37,004 nucleotides of DNA. Source: Prochlorococcus sp. AG-347-K10 (GTDB lineage: Bacteria; Cyanobacteriota; Cyanobacteriia; PCC-6307; Cyanobiaceae). Where the stretch lies: assembly GCA_003278955.1 (NCBI GenBank), contig QCCB01000014.1, positions 1 through 37,004 of the forward strand, written 5' to 3'. The notes beneath the pieces were generated by a model, which was not told the DNA's origin, searched no databases, and saw only the letters and a list, made by a program, of their open reading frames with translations. Below, one piece after another: positions 27,225 to 36,103 of this stretch; position 1 is the stretch's first letter, and each line of letters begins with the position of its first letter. Position numbers and translations under genes: made by a program.

Positions 27225-28469
27225 CTAATTTTTATAGTTATCTATAATTCCAAAAATAAATCTTGACAAATAATATGTTAAAAATATAAATATTAAAGTA
27301 GTAAAGTAAAATTTGTTTTTGGGAAATAGATATTCTTTTTGTGAAATATAAGGTTCAATTACCTTCACTATATAATGCTTTTGTCTAATAGTTCCAAGTC
27401 TTGCAGATTCTTGGATAGTAAGAGCAGACTTATATAAATCCATACTAAATTCTAAATCTGATTCTAAATTTTTTAATGCAAAAGCCTTCTTGTTAAGTTT
27501 TTTCCCAGATTCGCTAAACATTTGATTTTTTTCAATATTTATTTGTTTTTCTAATTCAATTATTTGGTTGTTTAAAAAAATAATTTCTGGAGTATTTTGG
27601 TCAATAAATTTTCTTTTCAGTGTAGATAATTCTACTTTGAATTTGACAAGTTCATTTTCTAAACCATTAATTATTGTCGTATTTGCTCTGAGCGCATCAT
27701 ATCCATCAAATAATAAATTTTTATTCTGAAAATCAGTTAGTCTGATCTGCTTATCTTTTACTTTTTTAAAAGCCTCTAAAACTTCCTGATTTTGCAATTG
27801 TAATTGAGTTCTAAAAATTTTTTTATTTAATTCATTAATAAATTTTTCTGATTTTTTAATTAATAATTTATTTAGTGTATAAGCTGTCTTGGGCTGGAAG
27901 GCAATTACTTTAATCTCTAATTCACCAGAAATACTATCTAAACTTAGAATGATATTATTTTTGTAAAATTCCAATTTTTTATCGAGTGGCATATCAAGAT
28001 TAATACCAGATAAAAAATCGAATCCAGCTTTTGAATATAATTCTGAAAAATTTAACTCTTTTTCTATTTCCTTATAGACTTGAGGAGAATGAAGATAGGT
28101 TTTTATATATCTTGTCTCAGTGAAAGATCCAGAAGAATTTGAGTTGAGTAAAGAAAATATAGAACTATCTATAACATTATTATTAGATGAATTTCTGATT
28201 ACAATTTTTGAAGAGCTTATATATCTAGTTCGGTAAATATAATAGGAGAAAAATGTGAATGGTATAAGTAGCAAAAATATAAATGAAATTAAATAAAAAC
28301 GTTTTATTTTTTTTCTATTCTCTCTATTAATTCGGTTTAAATTTTTTGAACGGACATTTTTATTTGGATCTTGAAGAATAGAAAATTTATAAAAAGCTCT
28401 CAAAGTTAAAGCCTTAAATTGTTTAAATTTATCCCTTAATTTATAGATATCTTTCAAATTATTTATCAC
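27225..28469 (-). CDS. kpsE: Capsule export inner-membrane protein KpsE-like
   Basis: A 414-residue polysaccharide co-polymerase. There is one transmembrane helix near 58-79 ([20 protein letters not shown]), a long periplasmic coiled-coil region (~180-355) and a second transmembrane helix near 386-407. This is the architecture of KpsE/CtrB/BexC, which bridges the ABC transporter and the outer-membrane channel. The start is GTG 28469, overlapping the kpsT stop by 11 bases. No ATG fits near that position, so I keep GTG. Assignment to KpsE over a Wzz chain-length regulator rests on the neighbouring ABC transporter genes. Confidence 0.85.
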   Translation of the reverse strand: MINNLKDIYKLRDKFKQFKALTLRAFYKFSILQDPNKNVRSKNLNRINRENRKKIKRFYLISFIFLLLIPFTFFSYYIYRTRYISSSKIVIRNSSNNNVIDSSIFSLLNSNSSGSFTETRYIKTYLHSPQVYKEIEKELNFSELYSKAGFDFLSGINLDMPLDKKLEFYKNNIILSLDSISGELEIKVIAFQPKTAYTLNKLLIKKSEKFINELNKKIFRTQLQLQNQEVLEAFKKVKDKQIRLTDFQNKNLLFDGYDALRANTTIINGLENELVKFKVELSTLKRKFIDQNTPEIIFLNNQIIELEKQINIEKNQMFSESGKKLNKKAFALKNLESDLEFSMDLYKSALTIQESARLGTIRQKHYIVKVIEPYISQKEYLFPKNKFYFTTLIFIFLTYYLSRFIFGIIDNYKN

Positions 28470-29139
28470 CTTTATTTAATATTTTGCTGTATTCATTATA
28501 ACCCTCTTCAGGATCATCATACTGCAATACTGTTTTATTCTTTATTAATAAAACCTTACTAATGAAATCTTGTTTTCTTTTATAACTGTGATCAGTCAAG
28601 ACAAATGAACATTTTTTTTTGATCTTATCACGGATTAAATTTTCACACTTTTTTCTAAATCTTAAATCACCAACAGATAAAGATTCATCGCTTAAATAAA
28701 TATCAAATTCGAAAGACATTGCCAATCCAAATGCTACTCTTGCTCTCATTCCTGATGAGAATGTATGAATTGGATAATCAAAATATTTTCCAGTTTCAGA
28801 GAATCTTTTAATAAAATTAATCTTTTTATTTATTAATTGCCTATTATTTCCTAAGTAGACCTGACATATAAAAATGCAATTTTCTCTAGCTGTCATTTGA
28901 TTCTGAAATCCACTTTTTAATGCACATGGCCAACTTATATTTTGTGTGATTTTTAATTTTCCTCTTTGAAAGTTTTCTACTCCACCTAAAATTCTTATTA
29001 AAGTACTTTTACCTGAGCCATTTAATCCTAAAATTACTGCAGTTTCGCCATCATTAATCTTGAAATTAACATCATTAAAAATATTAATCTTTTTACCATT
29101 AACAAGATAGAACTTTTTTAAATTCGAAACTTTGATCAT
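28459..29139 (-). CDS. kpsT: Capsule ABC transporter ATP-binding protein KpsT
   Basis: A 226-residue ATPase. Walker A is GLNGSGKST (38-46), the signature is [14 protein letters not shown] (near 127-140), and Walker B with catalytic Glu is [12 protein letters not shown] (147-158). The SSGMRAR signature and the DESLSVGD block are typical of the KpsT/CtrD/BexA capsule exporter subfamily. It would power KpsM to flip completed polysaccharide into the periplasm. It is coupled to kpsM (eight bases) and kpsE (11-base overlap). Confidence 0.93.
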   Translation of the reverse strand: MIKVSNLKKFYLVNGKKINIFNDVNFKINDGETAVILGLNGSGKSTLIRILGGVENFQRGKLKITQNISWPCALKSGFQNQMTARENCIFICQVYLGNNRQLINKKINFIKRFSETGKYFDYPIHTFSSGMRARVAFGLAMSFEFDIYLSDESLSVGDLRFRKKCENLIRDKIKKKCSFVLTDHSYKRKQDFISKVLLIKNKTVLQYDDPEEGYNEYSKILNKGDK

Positions 29140-29147
29140 TTAAAAAC

Positions 29148-29960
29148 TTAGCCACTAATATTTTTAGATATTAAATATGAATAATTTTTTGAATGAATAA
29201 ACATTCCTATTAAAAATACTAAAATAGAAGTAAAAATAAGATATTTTAGTGATATGCCATCATACAAAAAATAATCATTGGTGAGTGCATGTCTATTTAG
29301 CTCAACCGCCTGCAATATTGGGTTCCATGTTAAGAATTTATGCAGGTTATATGGAATTCTGTCTAAAGATAATATAACGCCAGATAATAAGAATATTGGT
29401 CGAGATAAAAGTGGTAGAATTTCATTAGAAAAAGTTGTATATCTACTACTTACTACAATCATTATATTGCCAAAACCAAAGGAAAATATCACTAAAAATA
29501 TTGTAGAAATAATTAACAAAGGTAAGTTTGTTAATAAGATCTCTTGATTAATAACAAAAATTAAGCTCAAGATGATTGTCAAAATAATTAATTGAAAGGC
29601 AAAAGATACTAATGTAGTGGAGATAATAATATCAAATGGTCTTATTTTTTTGTAAACAAATAATTTAGAATAACTGTTTAAAATTTGTGATGATTTAAAA
29701 CCTATTTCAAAAAAAATTTGATAAGTAATAAATCCTATTGCTAGAAATAACTTTGGATCCATTCCTTGAACAATTCTGCCTCTTATAAAAGTAAAAATTA
29801 ATAAAAAAAGAATTATTTGAGCTAATTGTCTTAAAAGAATACCTAAAAACCCAAATTTGGATTTTGATAGTTTTAATTTTAATTCCCTAAAAATTATCGC
29901 ATCTATTGTGCCTTGATGAGATCTAATAAAAAAAATAAATTTTTTAAACCAAAGAATCAT
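29148..29960 (-). CDS. kpsM: Capsule ABC transporter permease KpsM
   Basis: A 270-residue ABC-2 permease from ATG 29960 (a TTG two codons upstream is unnecessary). About six hydrophobic segments are visible, with QGTIDAIIFRELKLKLSKSK before the first and PIFLLSGVILSLDRIP near the usual periplasmic re-entrant region. It pairs with KpsT to export the polysaccharide across the inner membrane. The order OPX-kpsM-kpsT-kpsE on one strand, with single-digit gaps or overlaps, is a standard ABC-dependent (group 2 type) capsule export layout. Confidence 0.92.
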   Translation of the reverse strand: MILWFKKFIFFIRSHQGTIDAIIFRELKLKLSKSKFGFLGILLRQLAQIILFLLIFTFIRGRIVQGMDPKLFLAIGFITYQIFFEIGFKSSQILNSYSKLFVYKKIRPFDIIISTTLVSFAFQLIILTIILSLIFVINQEILLTNLPLLIISTIFLVIFSFGFGNIMIVVSSRYTTFSNEILPLLSRPIFLLSGVILSLDRIPYNLHKFLTWNPILQAVELNRHALTNDYFLYDGISLKYLIFTSILVFLIGMFIHSKNYSYLISKNISG

Positions 29961-29969
29961 TTGCAAAAT

Positions 29970-31055
29970 CTAATCTGACAAAATTTTGTATAAAGAAGCT
30001 GCGTTCAGTATTGGTGAAATTGGTTCGACAATAGTTTTTAACGAATCAACAGATTTTGTCCAATTATTTTTCTCTATATAAATAATGTCACCATCCCTAA
30101 CAGGCGGATTTTGATCTTTATCCAATAATCTTGATTGTATTAATTTATATTTATTCTTTTCTATATTTCCATTATTGTTTAGCCTTATTAGGTAAACATT
30201 TTCTTTTTTTGCTCTTTTAGTGTATCCACCGGCAACAAGAATTGACTGAATCATTGATGTATTCGCTTTAACTTGAACCGGTCCAGGTTTAATTACCTCA
30301 CCAATTACATTAACCGTTATAAAAGATGGTGCTAAATTAGAAGAGGATTCAGTAATTAACTCAAAATTAGTTTTTTTTGTAGCTCTTGGGATAAATATCT
30401 TATCACCATCAAAAAGAATTGGATTATATGCTATTTCATTTTTATTAAACGCTAGCCAATAATTAATAGTTTCTTGATCTACAGATTTTGTTTTATAGTT
30501 ATATCTTGAAAGTTTAACTTTTTTTAAGTCTCCATCGTTAGTGATTCCTCCTGCTTTCTGAATAGCTTCAATAACTCTTGGAAAACCTTTTGAATTGATA
30601 CTACTTTTTTCACCTCCATCAGAATTAGATAAAATGTTTACTTCATTTGTACCAATACTATATATTCCTGGTTTTTGAACTTCTCCTGATATAGATACTC
30701 TTACTGGTCTAGTTTCAATTAAATCAATATAAACTACTGGGTTCTTAATAATCTGCTTGAAATATTTAACTATTTTTTTATTAGCGTCTAATACACTTAA
30801 TCCAGAAATATTGATAGTGCCTATTCTTGGTAGATTTATTGTACCGTCAGGCAAAATTGTTATGCTTGAATCAAGATCTTGGAAACTATATACTTTTAGT
30901 AATAATTTATCACCCGGACCTAAAACATAAATGCTATCTTTGAAAATTTTATTTTCATATTTGGTATGTTCTAAAGCTTTTACTACATTTAAATTTGGGA
31001 TAAAAATAAATATAATTAGATAAAATTTAAATATTCTTCTAATAAAATTAATCAT
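29970..31055 (-). CDS. Outer-membrane polysaccharide export protein (OPX, Wza/CtrA/KpsD family)
   Basis: A 361-residue exporter. There is a signal peptide over residues 1-27 (hydrophobic FYLIIFIFIPN, cut near VVKA). The Poly_export domain begins YVLGPGDKLLLKVYSF and contains ILPDGTINLPRIGTI. Two SLBB-type repeats follow (ISGEVQKPGIYSIG and VNVIGEVIKPGPVQV). No lipobox cysteine is seen. The size is like Wza/CtrA/BexD rather than the larger KpsD of E. coli, so I leave the symbol empty. It forms or gates the outer-membrane channel for the polysaccharide. First gene of the seven-gene minus-strand run, divergent from kpsC across about 200 bases. Confidence 0.9.
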   Translation of the reverse strand: MINFIRRIFKFYLIIFIFIPNLNVVKALEHTKYENKIFKDSIYVLGPGDKLLLKVYSFQDLDSSITILPDGTINLPRIGTINISGLSVLDANKKIVKYFKQIIKNPVVYIDLIETRPVRVSISGEVQKPGIYSIGTNEVNILSNSDGGEKSSINSKGFPRVIEAIQKAGGITNDGDLKKVKLSRYNYKTKSVDQETINYWLAFNKNEIAYNPILFDGDKIFIPRATKKTNFELITESSSNLAPSFITVNVIGEVIKPGPVQVKANTSMIQSILVAGGYTKRAKKENVYLIRLNNNGNIEKNKYKLIQSRLLDKDQNPPVRDGDIIYIEKNNWTKSVDSLKTIVEPISPILNAASLYKILSD

Positions 31056-31253
31056 AAATATACTTTTATCTAAATAATTTAATTATAAACAAACAATATA
31101 AAATATCCTAAGTTATTTAACATTTTTATTTTTAATTTGATCAAAAAAATTTTTAAGCTTTTAATTTTTTTTTATGTCTTACTAAGTAAGAATTTTTATG
31201 ATACTTTAAAAAAAATCGATTTAATTTCAAAGATATAATTATTAAAATATTAA
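31056..31253. promoter_or_regulatory. Divergent promoter region of the two capsule operons
   Basis: The region separates the OPX gene (-) from kpsC (+), so it should hold both operon promoters. TATAAT at 31234-31239 is a candidate -10 for kpsC, but no clear -35 is seen, and it would leave only a very short leader before ATG 31254. A 7+1+7 palindrome TCTTACT-A-AGTAAGA (31177-31191) sits near the middle and is a candidate operator shared by both operons. Confidence 0.4.
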
Positions 31254-33248
31254 ATGAATTTTTTAAGAGATCTCATATATCAAATTTCATTTATAACATC
31301 TAGAACAAAATTAATTATTAAGGAATATAAATTTGATAGTTCCCATAAATACGTTTGGGGTATGAAAAAAAAAAATATTCATTCAATTTTTAACCAAAAC
31401 AATTCTAGATTAATTTATCTCGAAGATGGATTAGTTCATTCTTTTGGATATAAAAAAGAAAAAATCCCACTTTCTGTTTCTTTTGATAATGATGGAATTT
31501 ACTACTCATTTAAAAGTAATAGCAGATTATTTTCTTTAATTGAACAAGACTTAAGTAAAAACAATTTAATAAGATCCAGAAATATCATCAAATTGTGGAA
31601 AGACTATTCGATTTCAAAATATAACTTTCCTTATTTTATTGAACCACCTAAGTTCAAATATATTCTTCTAATAGATCAGACTTATGGTGATTTATCTGTA
31701 TCTTATGGATCTGCAAATAAGAATTCATTTTTGGAAATGTTTAAATTTGCTTGCGAAAATTGGCCTGATCATAAAATCGTCATAAAAGTACATCCAGATG
31801 TAATTAACTCTAATAAAGTTGGATATCTGGACAAAGATTTTTATACAAATAAAAATGTTATTGTTATTAGTCAATTAGGTCAGATAAACAAATTAATTGA
31901 GAATAGTTTAGCTGTTTGTGTAGTAACAAGTCAGGTTGGATTTGAAGCCTTGATTTATAATAAAGAAGTTCATGTTTTTGGTAGACCTTTTTACTCAGGT
32001 TTAGGATTAACTATTGATCATAACTTACCAAAAGATGACAAGAATAATAAAAAAATTTCGTTAGAAAATCTAGTTTTTAAATTCTTAACCAAATATCAGA
32101 TTTGCCTAGATCCAAGAACAAAAAAAAGATGTGAAGTTGAAGATATTATGCAATATATATATTTTAGAAGAAAAGTTTATCAATTTTTCCCGAATAATTT
32201 ATATGGAATAGGTTTTTCACCGTGGAAAAAAAGACAAATAAATAGATTTATATCTAATGCAATAAATGAGAGAATAGAGTCTTTAAAAAAATTTAAAACT
32301 TATTCAAAAAATATATTAATTTGGGGCAAAAGCATAAAATCAGATAAATACCGTAATAAAGCTAATGAATTTATTTCAGTCGAAGATGGCTTCATCAGAT
32401 CTGTTGGTCTAGGGGCAGATCTTTATTCACCTTTAAGCTTATTATTTGATAAAAAAGGTATTCATTATGATGCTAGTAGTGTGAGTGATATAGAGGAGCT
32501 TCTTCAAAATAGGGTGGTAAATAAAAATGAATTAAAAAGATCCAGTGATCTAATAAATTTAATTATCAAATCAAATATTACGAAGTATAATCTTAAATTT
32601 AATAGTGGACTTAAATTACCAAGAAATAGTGTAAATAAATATAAAATTGCAGTATTAGGTCAAGTAGAAACTGATAATTCAATTTTATTTGGAGTTCCAA
32701 ATGATACGATTCAAAAAACAAATTTTTCATTGATTGAACAAGTTAGAAAAGATTACCCTAATTCTTATATTATTTATAAGCCTCATCCAGATATTGAGTC
32801 AGGTTTAAGATATAGTTCAAATGAATTATCTATTAGAGGTATTTCAGACTTCATTGCTCACAAAACTTCATTAGAAGATATTTTAAAAAATGTTGATAGA
32901 GTTGTTGTATTTACTTCATTAGGAGGCTTTGAAGCATTAATTAGAGGAAAACCTGTTACTACTTATGGGCTTCCATTTTATGCAGGATGGGGTCTTACTG
33001 ATGACAAATTATTAAATCATAAATGGGCAAAGAGGAGGCGGAGAATATTATCATTAGAGGAAATAGTTTTTATTTCTTTAATAGAATATCCTATATATAA
33101 TAGCCTCAAATTTAATACCTTAACAGAGATAGAAAATATTATAGAAGAGTTAAAAATTTATAATAATAAGAAAAATATATGGCAAATAATTTTCAGAAAT
33201 TGGGGCTCATTAAAAGATTTTTTAGCAACTATAAATAAAAATGATTAA
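31254..33248 (+). CDS. kpsC: Capsule beta-Kdo transferase KpsC
   Basis: A 664-residue protein made of two related halves, as in KpsC. Half one has IYLEDGLVHSFG, KVHPDV and FGRPFYSGLGLT. Half two (from about 340) has ISVEDGFIRSVGLGADLYSP, KPHPD and YGLPFYAGWGLT. KpsC is a dual-module retaining beta-Kdo glycosyltransferase that, with KpsS, extends the poly-Kdo linker on lyso-phosphatidylglycerol, onto which group 2 capsules are built. Length matches the E. coli protein. It overlaps kpsS by eight bases. No Kdo synthesis gene (kdsA, kdsB, kpsF) lies in the window. Confidence 0.92.
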   Translation: MNFLRDLIYQISFITSRTKLIIKEYKFDSSHKYVWGMKKKNIHSIFNQNNSRLIYLEDGLVHSFGYKKEKIPLSVSFDNDGIYYSFKSNSRLFSLIEQDLSKNNLIRSRNIIKLWKDYSISKYNFPYFIEPPKFKYILLIDQTYGDLSVSYGSANKNSFLEMFKFACENWPDHKIVIKVHPDVINSNKVGYLDKDFYTNKNVIVISQLGQINKLIENSLAVCVVTSQVGFEALIYNKEVHVFGRPFYSGLGLTIDHNLPKDDKNNKKISLENLVFKFLTKYQICLDPRTKKRCEVEDIMQYIYFRRKVYQFFPNNLYGIGFSPWKKRQINRFISNAINERIESLKKFKTYSKNILIWGKSIKSDKYRNKANEFISVEDGFIRSVGLGADLYSPLSLLFDKKGIHYDASSVSDIEELLQNRVVNKNELKRSSDLINLIIKSNITKYNLKFNSGLKLPRNSVNKYKIAVLGQVETDNSILFGVPNDTIQKTNFSLIEQVRKDYPNSYIIYKPHPDIESGLRYSSNELSIRGISDFIAHKTSLEDILKNVDRVVVFTSLGGFEALIRGKPVTTYGLPFYAGWGLTDDKLLNHKWAKRRRRILSLEEIVFISLIEYPIYNSLKFNTLTEIENIIEELKIYNNKKNIWQIIFRNWGSLKDFLATINKND

Positions 33249-34476
33249 ATCTTTAAACAGACCAAATTTTAAAAGGAAAATTCATATAAAAGGCAACTGT
33301 TTATTTTTAGTTGGGCCGATTGGTACATTCTTTTCAAGATTATCAAATTATCTTGAGGTTAATGGCATATCTACTTATAAGATCTCTTTTCCTTTATATG
33401 AATTTGGATTTAGAAAATCTAAACGTATTTATTATTCCAAGTCAATTTATGAATTCAAAGAATTACTAATCAAAACTTTAATTGAAAAAAATATAAAGCA
33501 TATTTTTATGTATGGTAATTTACTTATTCCCCATAGATACGCTTTAGAAGTAGTAGAGGATTTTAAAAAAAAAGGCATAGAAATATATACCCATATATTT
33601 GAGTTGGGATATATAAGACCGGATTTTGTTACTTTGGAGGATAAAAATATCAACTATAAAAGCAGTTTTATTTTAAATAAAGATTTTTATTTTAATCAAG
33701 AACCATATACATTATTACCTATACCCAAAAGATACTCACGTTTTAGAGTAAGAAAAATATGGAAGGCAATTACTTTTATTAATCACAGTTTCACCAATTA
33801 CAAAATAGTTGAATCAGAACATAAACTTCAACCTAAACCTATATTTATTTGGTTTCAATTAAAAGGTTTTCTTTTAAAATATTATTTTGGTTTAAGTGAA
33901 TATAAATTAAAAAAAAGATGCTTTAATAAACAATTTTTTTTCATTGTAATAATTCAGGTTTCGTCAGATAGTCAATTAACAAAAGGTTCAAGATTTAAAA
34001 GTAATGAAGAATTTATTTATAAAGTTATAAACGATTTTGCTAGGGCTAAATTAGATAATGTTAACTTAATTTTCAAACATCATCCAAGAGATAGAGGATA
34101 TATTAATTACAATTATTTTGTGAAAAAGATTTCAGACAAATTTTGTATAGGTAATAAGGTATTTTATATTCATGACTTTTCTTTAACTAAAATATTCACA
34201 AATCCGAAATGCAAAGGTACTGTTTTGATAAATAGTACAGTAGGTTACCAATCTCTTTATCATTCAATACCACTTAAAGCTCTTGGAATATCAGCTTACA
34301 ATATAAATGGTTTAACACATCATGGGAGTTTAATTTCTTTTTTTAAAAAACCTAATTTTGTAGATAAGCTATTATTTAGAAAATTCTATAAATATATAAT
34401 AGAAAATTCTCAAATAAATTCTAATTTCGATGGTTTTTTCCCTTTTCAAAATGTATTTATTTGTGCAAAAAAGTGA
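33241..34476 (+). CDS. kpsS: Capsule beta-Kdo transferase KpsS
   Basis: A 411-residue protein. CLFLVGPIGTFFSRLSNYL at the start is the KpsS opening, KHHPRDRG near 280 is the substrate loop, and LINSTVGYQSLYHSIPLKAL near 340 is the donor region shared with KpsC modules. KpsS puts the first Kdo on the lyso-phosphatidylglycerol anchor. The start is the ATG at 33241, overlapping the kpsC end by eight bases. Its TGA stop overlaps a GTG start of the following acyltransferase (GTGA). Some internal spacing differs from E. coli KpsS, so family certainty is high but not complete. Confidence 0.88.
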   Translation: MIKSLNRPNFKRKIHIKGNCLFLVGPIGTFFSRLSNYLEVNGISTYKISFPLYEFGFRKSKRIYYSKSIYEFKELLIKTLIEKNIKHIFMYGNLLIPHRYALEVVEDFKKKGIEIYTHIFELGYIRPDFVTLEDKNINYKSSFILNKDFYFNQEPYTLLPIPKRYSRFRVRKIWKAITFINHSFTNYKIVESEHKLQPKPIFIWFQLKGFLLKYYFGLSEYKLKKRCFNKQFFFIVIIQVSSDSQLTKGSRFKSNEEFIYKVINDFARAKLDNVNLIFKHHPRDRGYINYNYFVKKISDKFCIGNKVFYIHDFSLTKIFTNPKCKGTVLINSTVGYQSLYHSIPLKALGISAYNINGLTHHGSLISFFKKPNFVDKLLFRKFYKYIIENSQINSNFDGFFPFQNVFICAKK

Positions 34477-35207
34477 ATAATTTTTTTATTTTAATAATTT
34501 TAAGATTTTGTTTAAGGCTTAGTATTTTTTTCTTTGCTTATTTACTTTATTTAATTCAGTTAATTTTAATTTTTGTCAGATTAAACACAACGGCAAAAAA
34601 AATATTTAACTTTGCCGCATTCTTTTGTGCGATGTCTTTAGGTTTCAACTATGAAATAAAAAAAAATGAAAAATTAAAATTATTTAAGTTAGGTATTCAT
34701 ATTGCAAACCATGATAATCCTTTGGATATTTTTGTAGTACAAAACTTATTTGGATTAAAAACAATTACAACTATAAATCAACATTTAAATAATTTTTTAC
34801 CCTTTTTTAAGTTTTCTGTTGAAAATTTTGGTCATTATTGTTTTGATTACAAAAATTTCAATCAAAGAGTATCAGCCTACTTATTTTTAAACACAATTTG
34901 TTCAAAATATAAAAAAGTACTGATATATCCTAGTGGTTCAATTTATACCTCAATTACAAAAAGATTTTCAAAAAGTGTTTCAAAATTGTCAATGCTGCAT
35001 AATCTTGAAGTCATTGCATGGAAATTTTCATTTAATAATATGAGTAATAATATCTATGAAAATGATATTCTCAAATACATATTTCAAAGATTTATGTCTG
35101 ATACAACCTATTTAAAAGTGGAAAAAGTAAAGATATTTAATCCTAATGAATATCAAAATAAAGAAGAATTTATGTTGGCATTAAGAGATTTTTATTCAAA
35201 TATGTAA
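34473..35207 (+). CDS. LPLAT-family acyltransferase coupled to kpsS
   Basis: A 244-residue protein starting at GTG 34473, which forms a GTGA overlap with the kpsS stop. A TTG at 34461 is less likely. The N-terminus is a long hydrophobic region (about two membrane segments). NHDNPLDIF (His80, Asp85) is the HX4D catalytic motif of glycerolipid acyltransferases, and YPSGSIY near 152-158 replaces the usual FPEGT block. Its position implies an acyl transfer linked to the capsule lipid anchor. An OlsA-like role is the main alternative, because an OlsB-like gene converges on it with a 16-base overlap. Confidence 0.75.
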   Translation: MNNFFILIILRFCLRLSIFFFAYLLYLIQLILIFVRLNTTAKKIFNFAAFFCAMSLGFNYEIKKNEKLKLFKLGIHIANHDNPLDIFVVQNLFGLKTITTINQHLNNFLPFFKFSVENFGHYCFDYKNFNQRVSAYLFLNTICSKYKKVLIYPSGSIYTSITKRFSKSVSKLSMLHNLEVIAWKFSFNNMSNNIYENDILKYIFQRFMSDTTYLKVEKVKIFNPNEYQNKEEFMLALRDFYSNM

Positions 35208-36058
35208 GAATCTTTTCGAAATTGATAATCTTCTAAAATTTTCCTTTTTTTAAAATTAATATCTTGAGATCTTCCAGAACACAAAATCTGCATTAGCCCA
35301 TTATATTCTTTTGCTATAGAGTAATTTTCATAGGATATATTGCAGTATCTTAAATATGGCTTAAAAACTAATGGCATTTCAAACTTATCATCTAAATCTT
35401 TTAACTCTTCCTTTATTTTTTTTAAATTATCTATATTAAGAATATATTTTTTTTGACCTAATTTAGAATGAACAAAATTTTCATATAAATATCTCCCATT
35501 TGGAAGATCCAAAAAACTTGTTTTGGAATTTTCTAGAATTTTTAAAAATCGGCTTACACAATTTTTATTCAGTTTTTTATGATCAAAACTTATTAATCCT
35601 AGTGCCAATGAAATATTTCTTGATTCTGGTATTTTTACAAAACCTCTGATTAATTCTTTTAAGATATTTTTATTTTTAAAATCGGGCATAACAAATGTTC
35701 TTCCAATCTCACAAAAACTCTCATTTTTAAGTTTTTCATATGTTCCCTCATGATAATTTTCTAAATAAGAAAAGCTTTTATTTTCTATACATCCTTTTGA
35801 ATTGAATAAGAATCTTTGACCACCAGCTAAACTCTTTCTATTTTTATCCCAAATTATCATATGTGTATAAAACAAATCTCTTTCCTCAAAATCAGAAGTT
35901 AATTTTTCTGTATTTATTAAATTAAAAGCCTTACTTCTTCTCTCTGTATACCAATCTAATTTAGAAGTAAAATTTTTGCCTGGAATTAGAAAAACTAATA
36001 ATTCTTTTGAATCTTCAATTATATATTCACGAAAATTATTAGAAAAAAATTCGTACAT
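35192..36058 (-). CDS. GNAT-type N-acyltransferase (OlsB/FeeM/exosortase-associated type)
   Basis: A 288-residue protein. The blocks are RRSKAFN, then DFEERDLFYTHMIIWDKN, GGQRFLF and CEIGRTFVMPDFKNK (Glu117, Arg120). This matches the acyl-ACP-using Acetyltransf_5/autoinducer-synthase-like group that includes OlsB (lyso-ornithine lipid synthesis), FeeM (N-acyl amino acids) and the acyltransferase linked to exosortase systems. No membrane segment is seen. It is convergent with the LPLAT-family gene with a 16-base 3' overlap, and no exosortase gene lies in the window. Acceptor unknown. Confidence 0.7.
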   Translation of the reverse strand: MYEFFSNNFREYIIEDSKELLVFLIPGKNFTSKLDWYTERRSKAFNLINTEKLTSDFEERDLFYTHMIIWDKNRKSLAGGQRFLFNSKGCIENKSFSYLENYHEGTYEKLKNESFCEIGRTFVMPDFKNKNILKELIRGFVKIPESRNISLALGLISFDHKKLNKNCVSRFLKILENSKTSFLDLPNGRYLYENFVHSKLGQKKYILNIDNLKKIKEELKDLDDKFEMPLVFKPYLRYCNISYENYSIAKEYNGLMQILCSGRSQDINFKKRKILEDYQFRKDSYIFE

Positions 36059-36103
36059 TTATAACTAAAACTCAATGTTTTATCTATTATATTATTAGAT
36101 AGT

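Noticed and set aside
34461..34472. TTG start for the LPLAT-family gene
   Set aside because: GTG 34473 forms a GTGA overlap with the kpsS stop, the usual coupling geometry.
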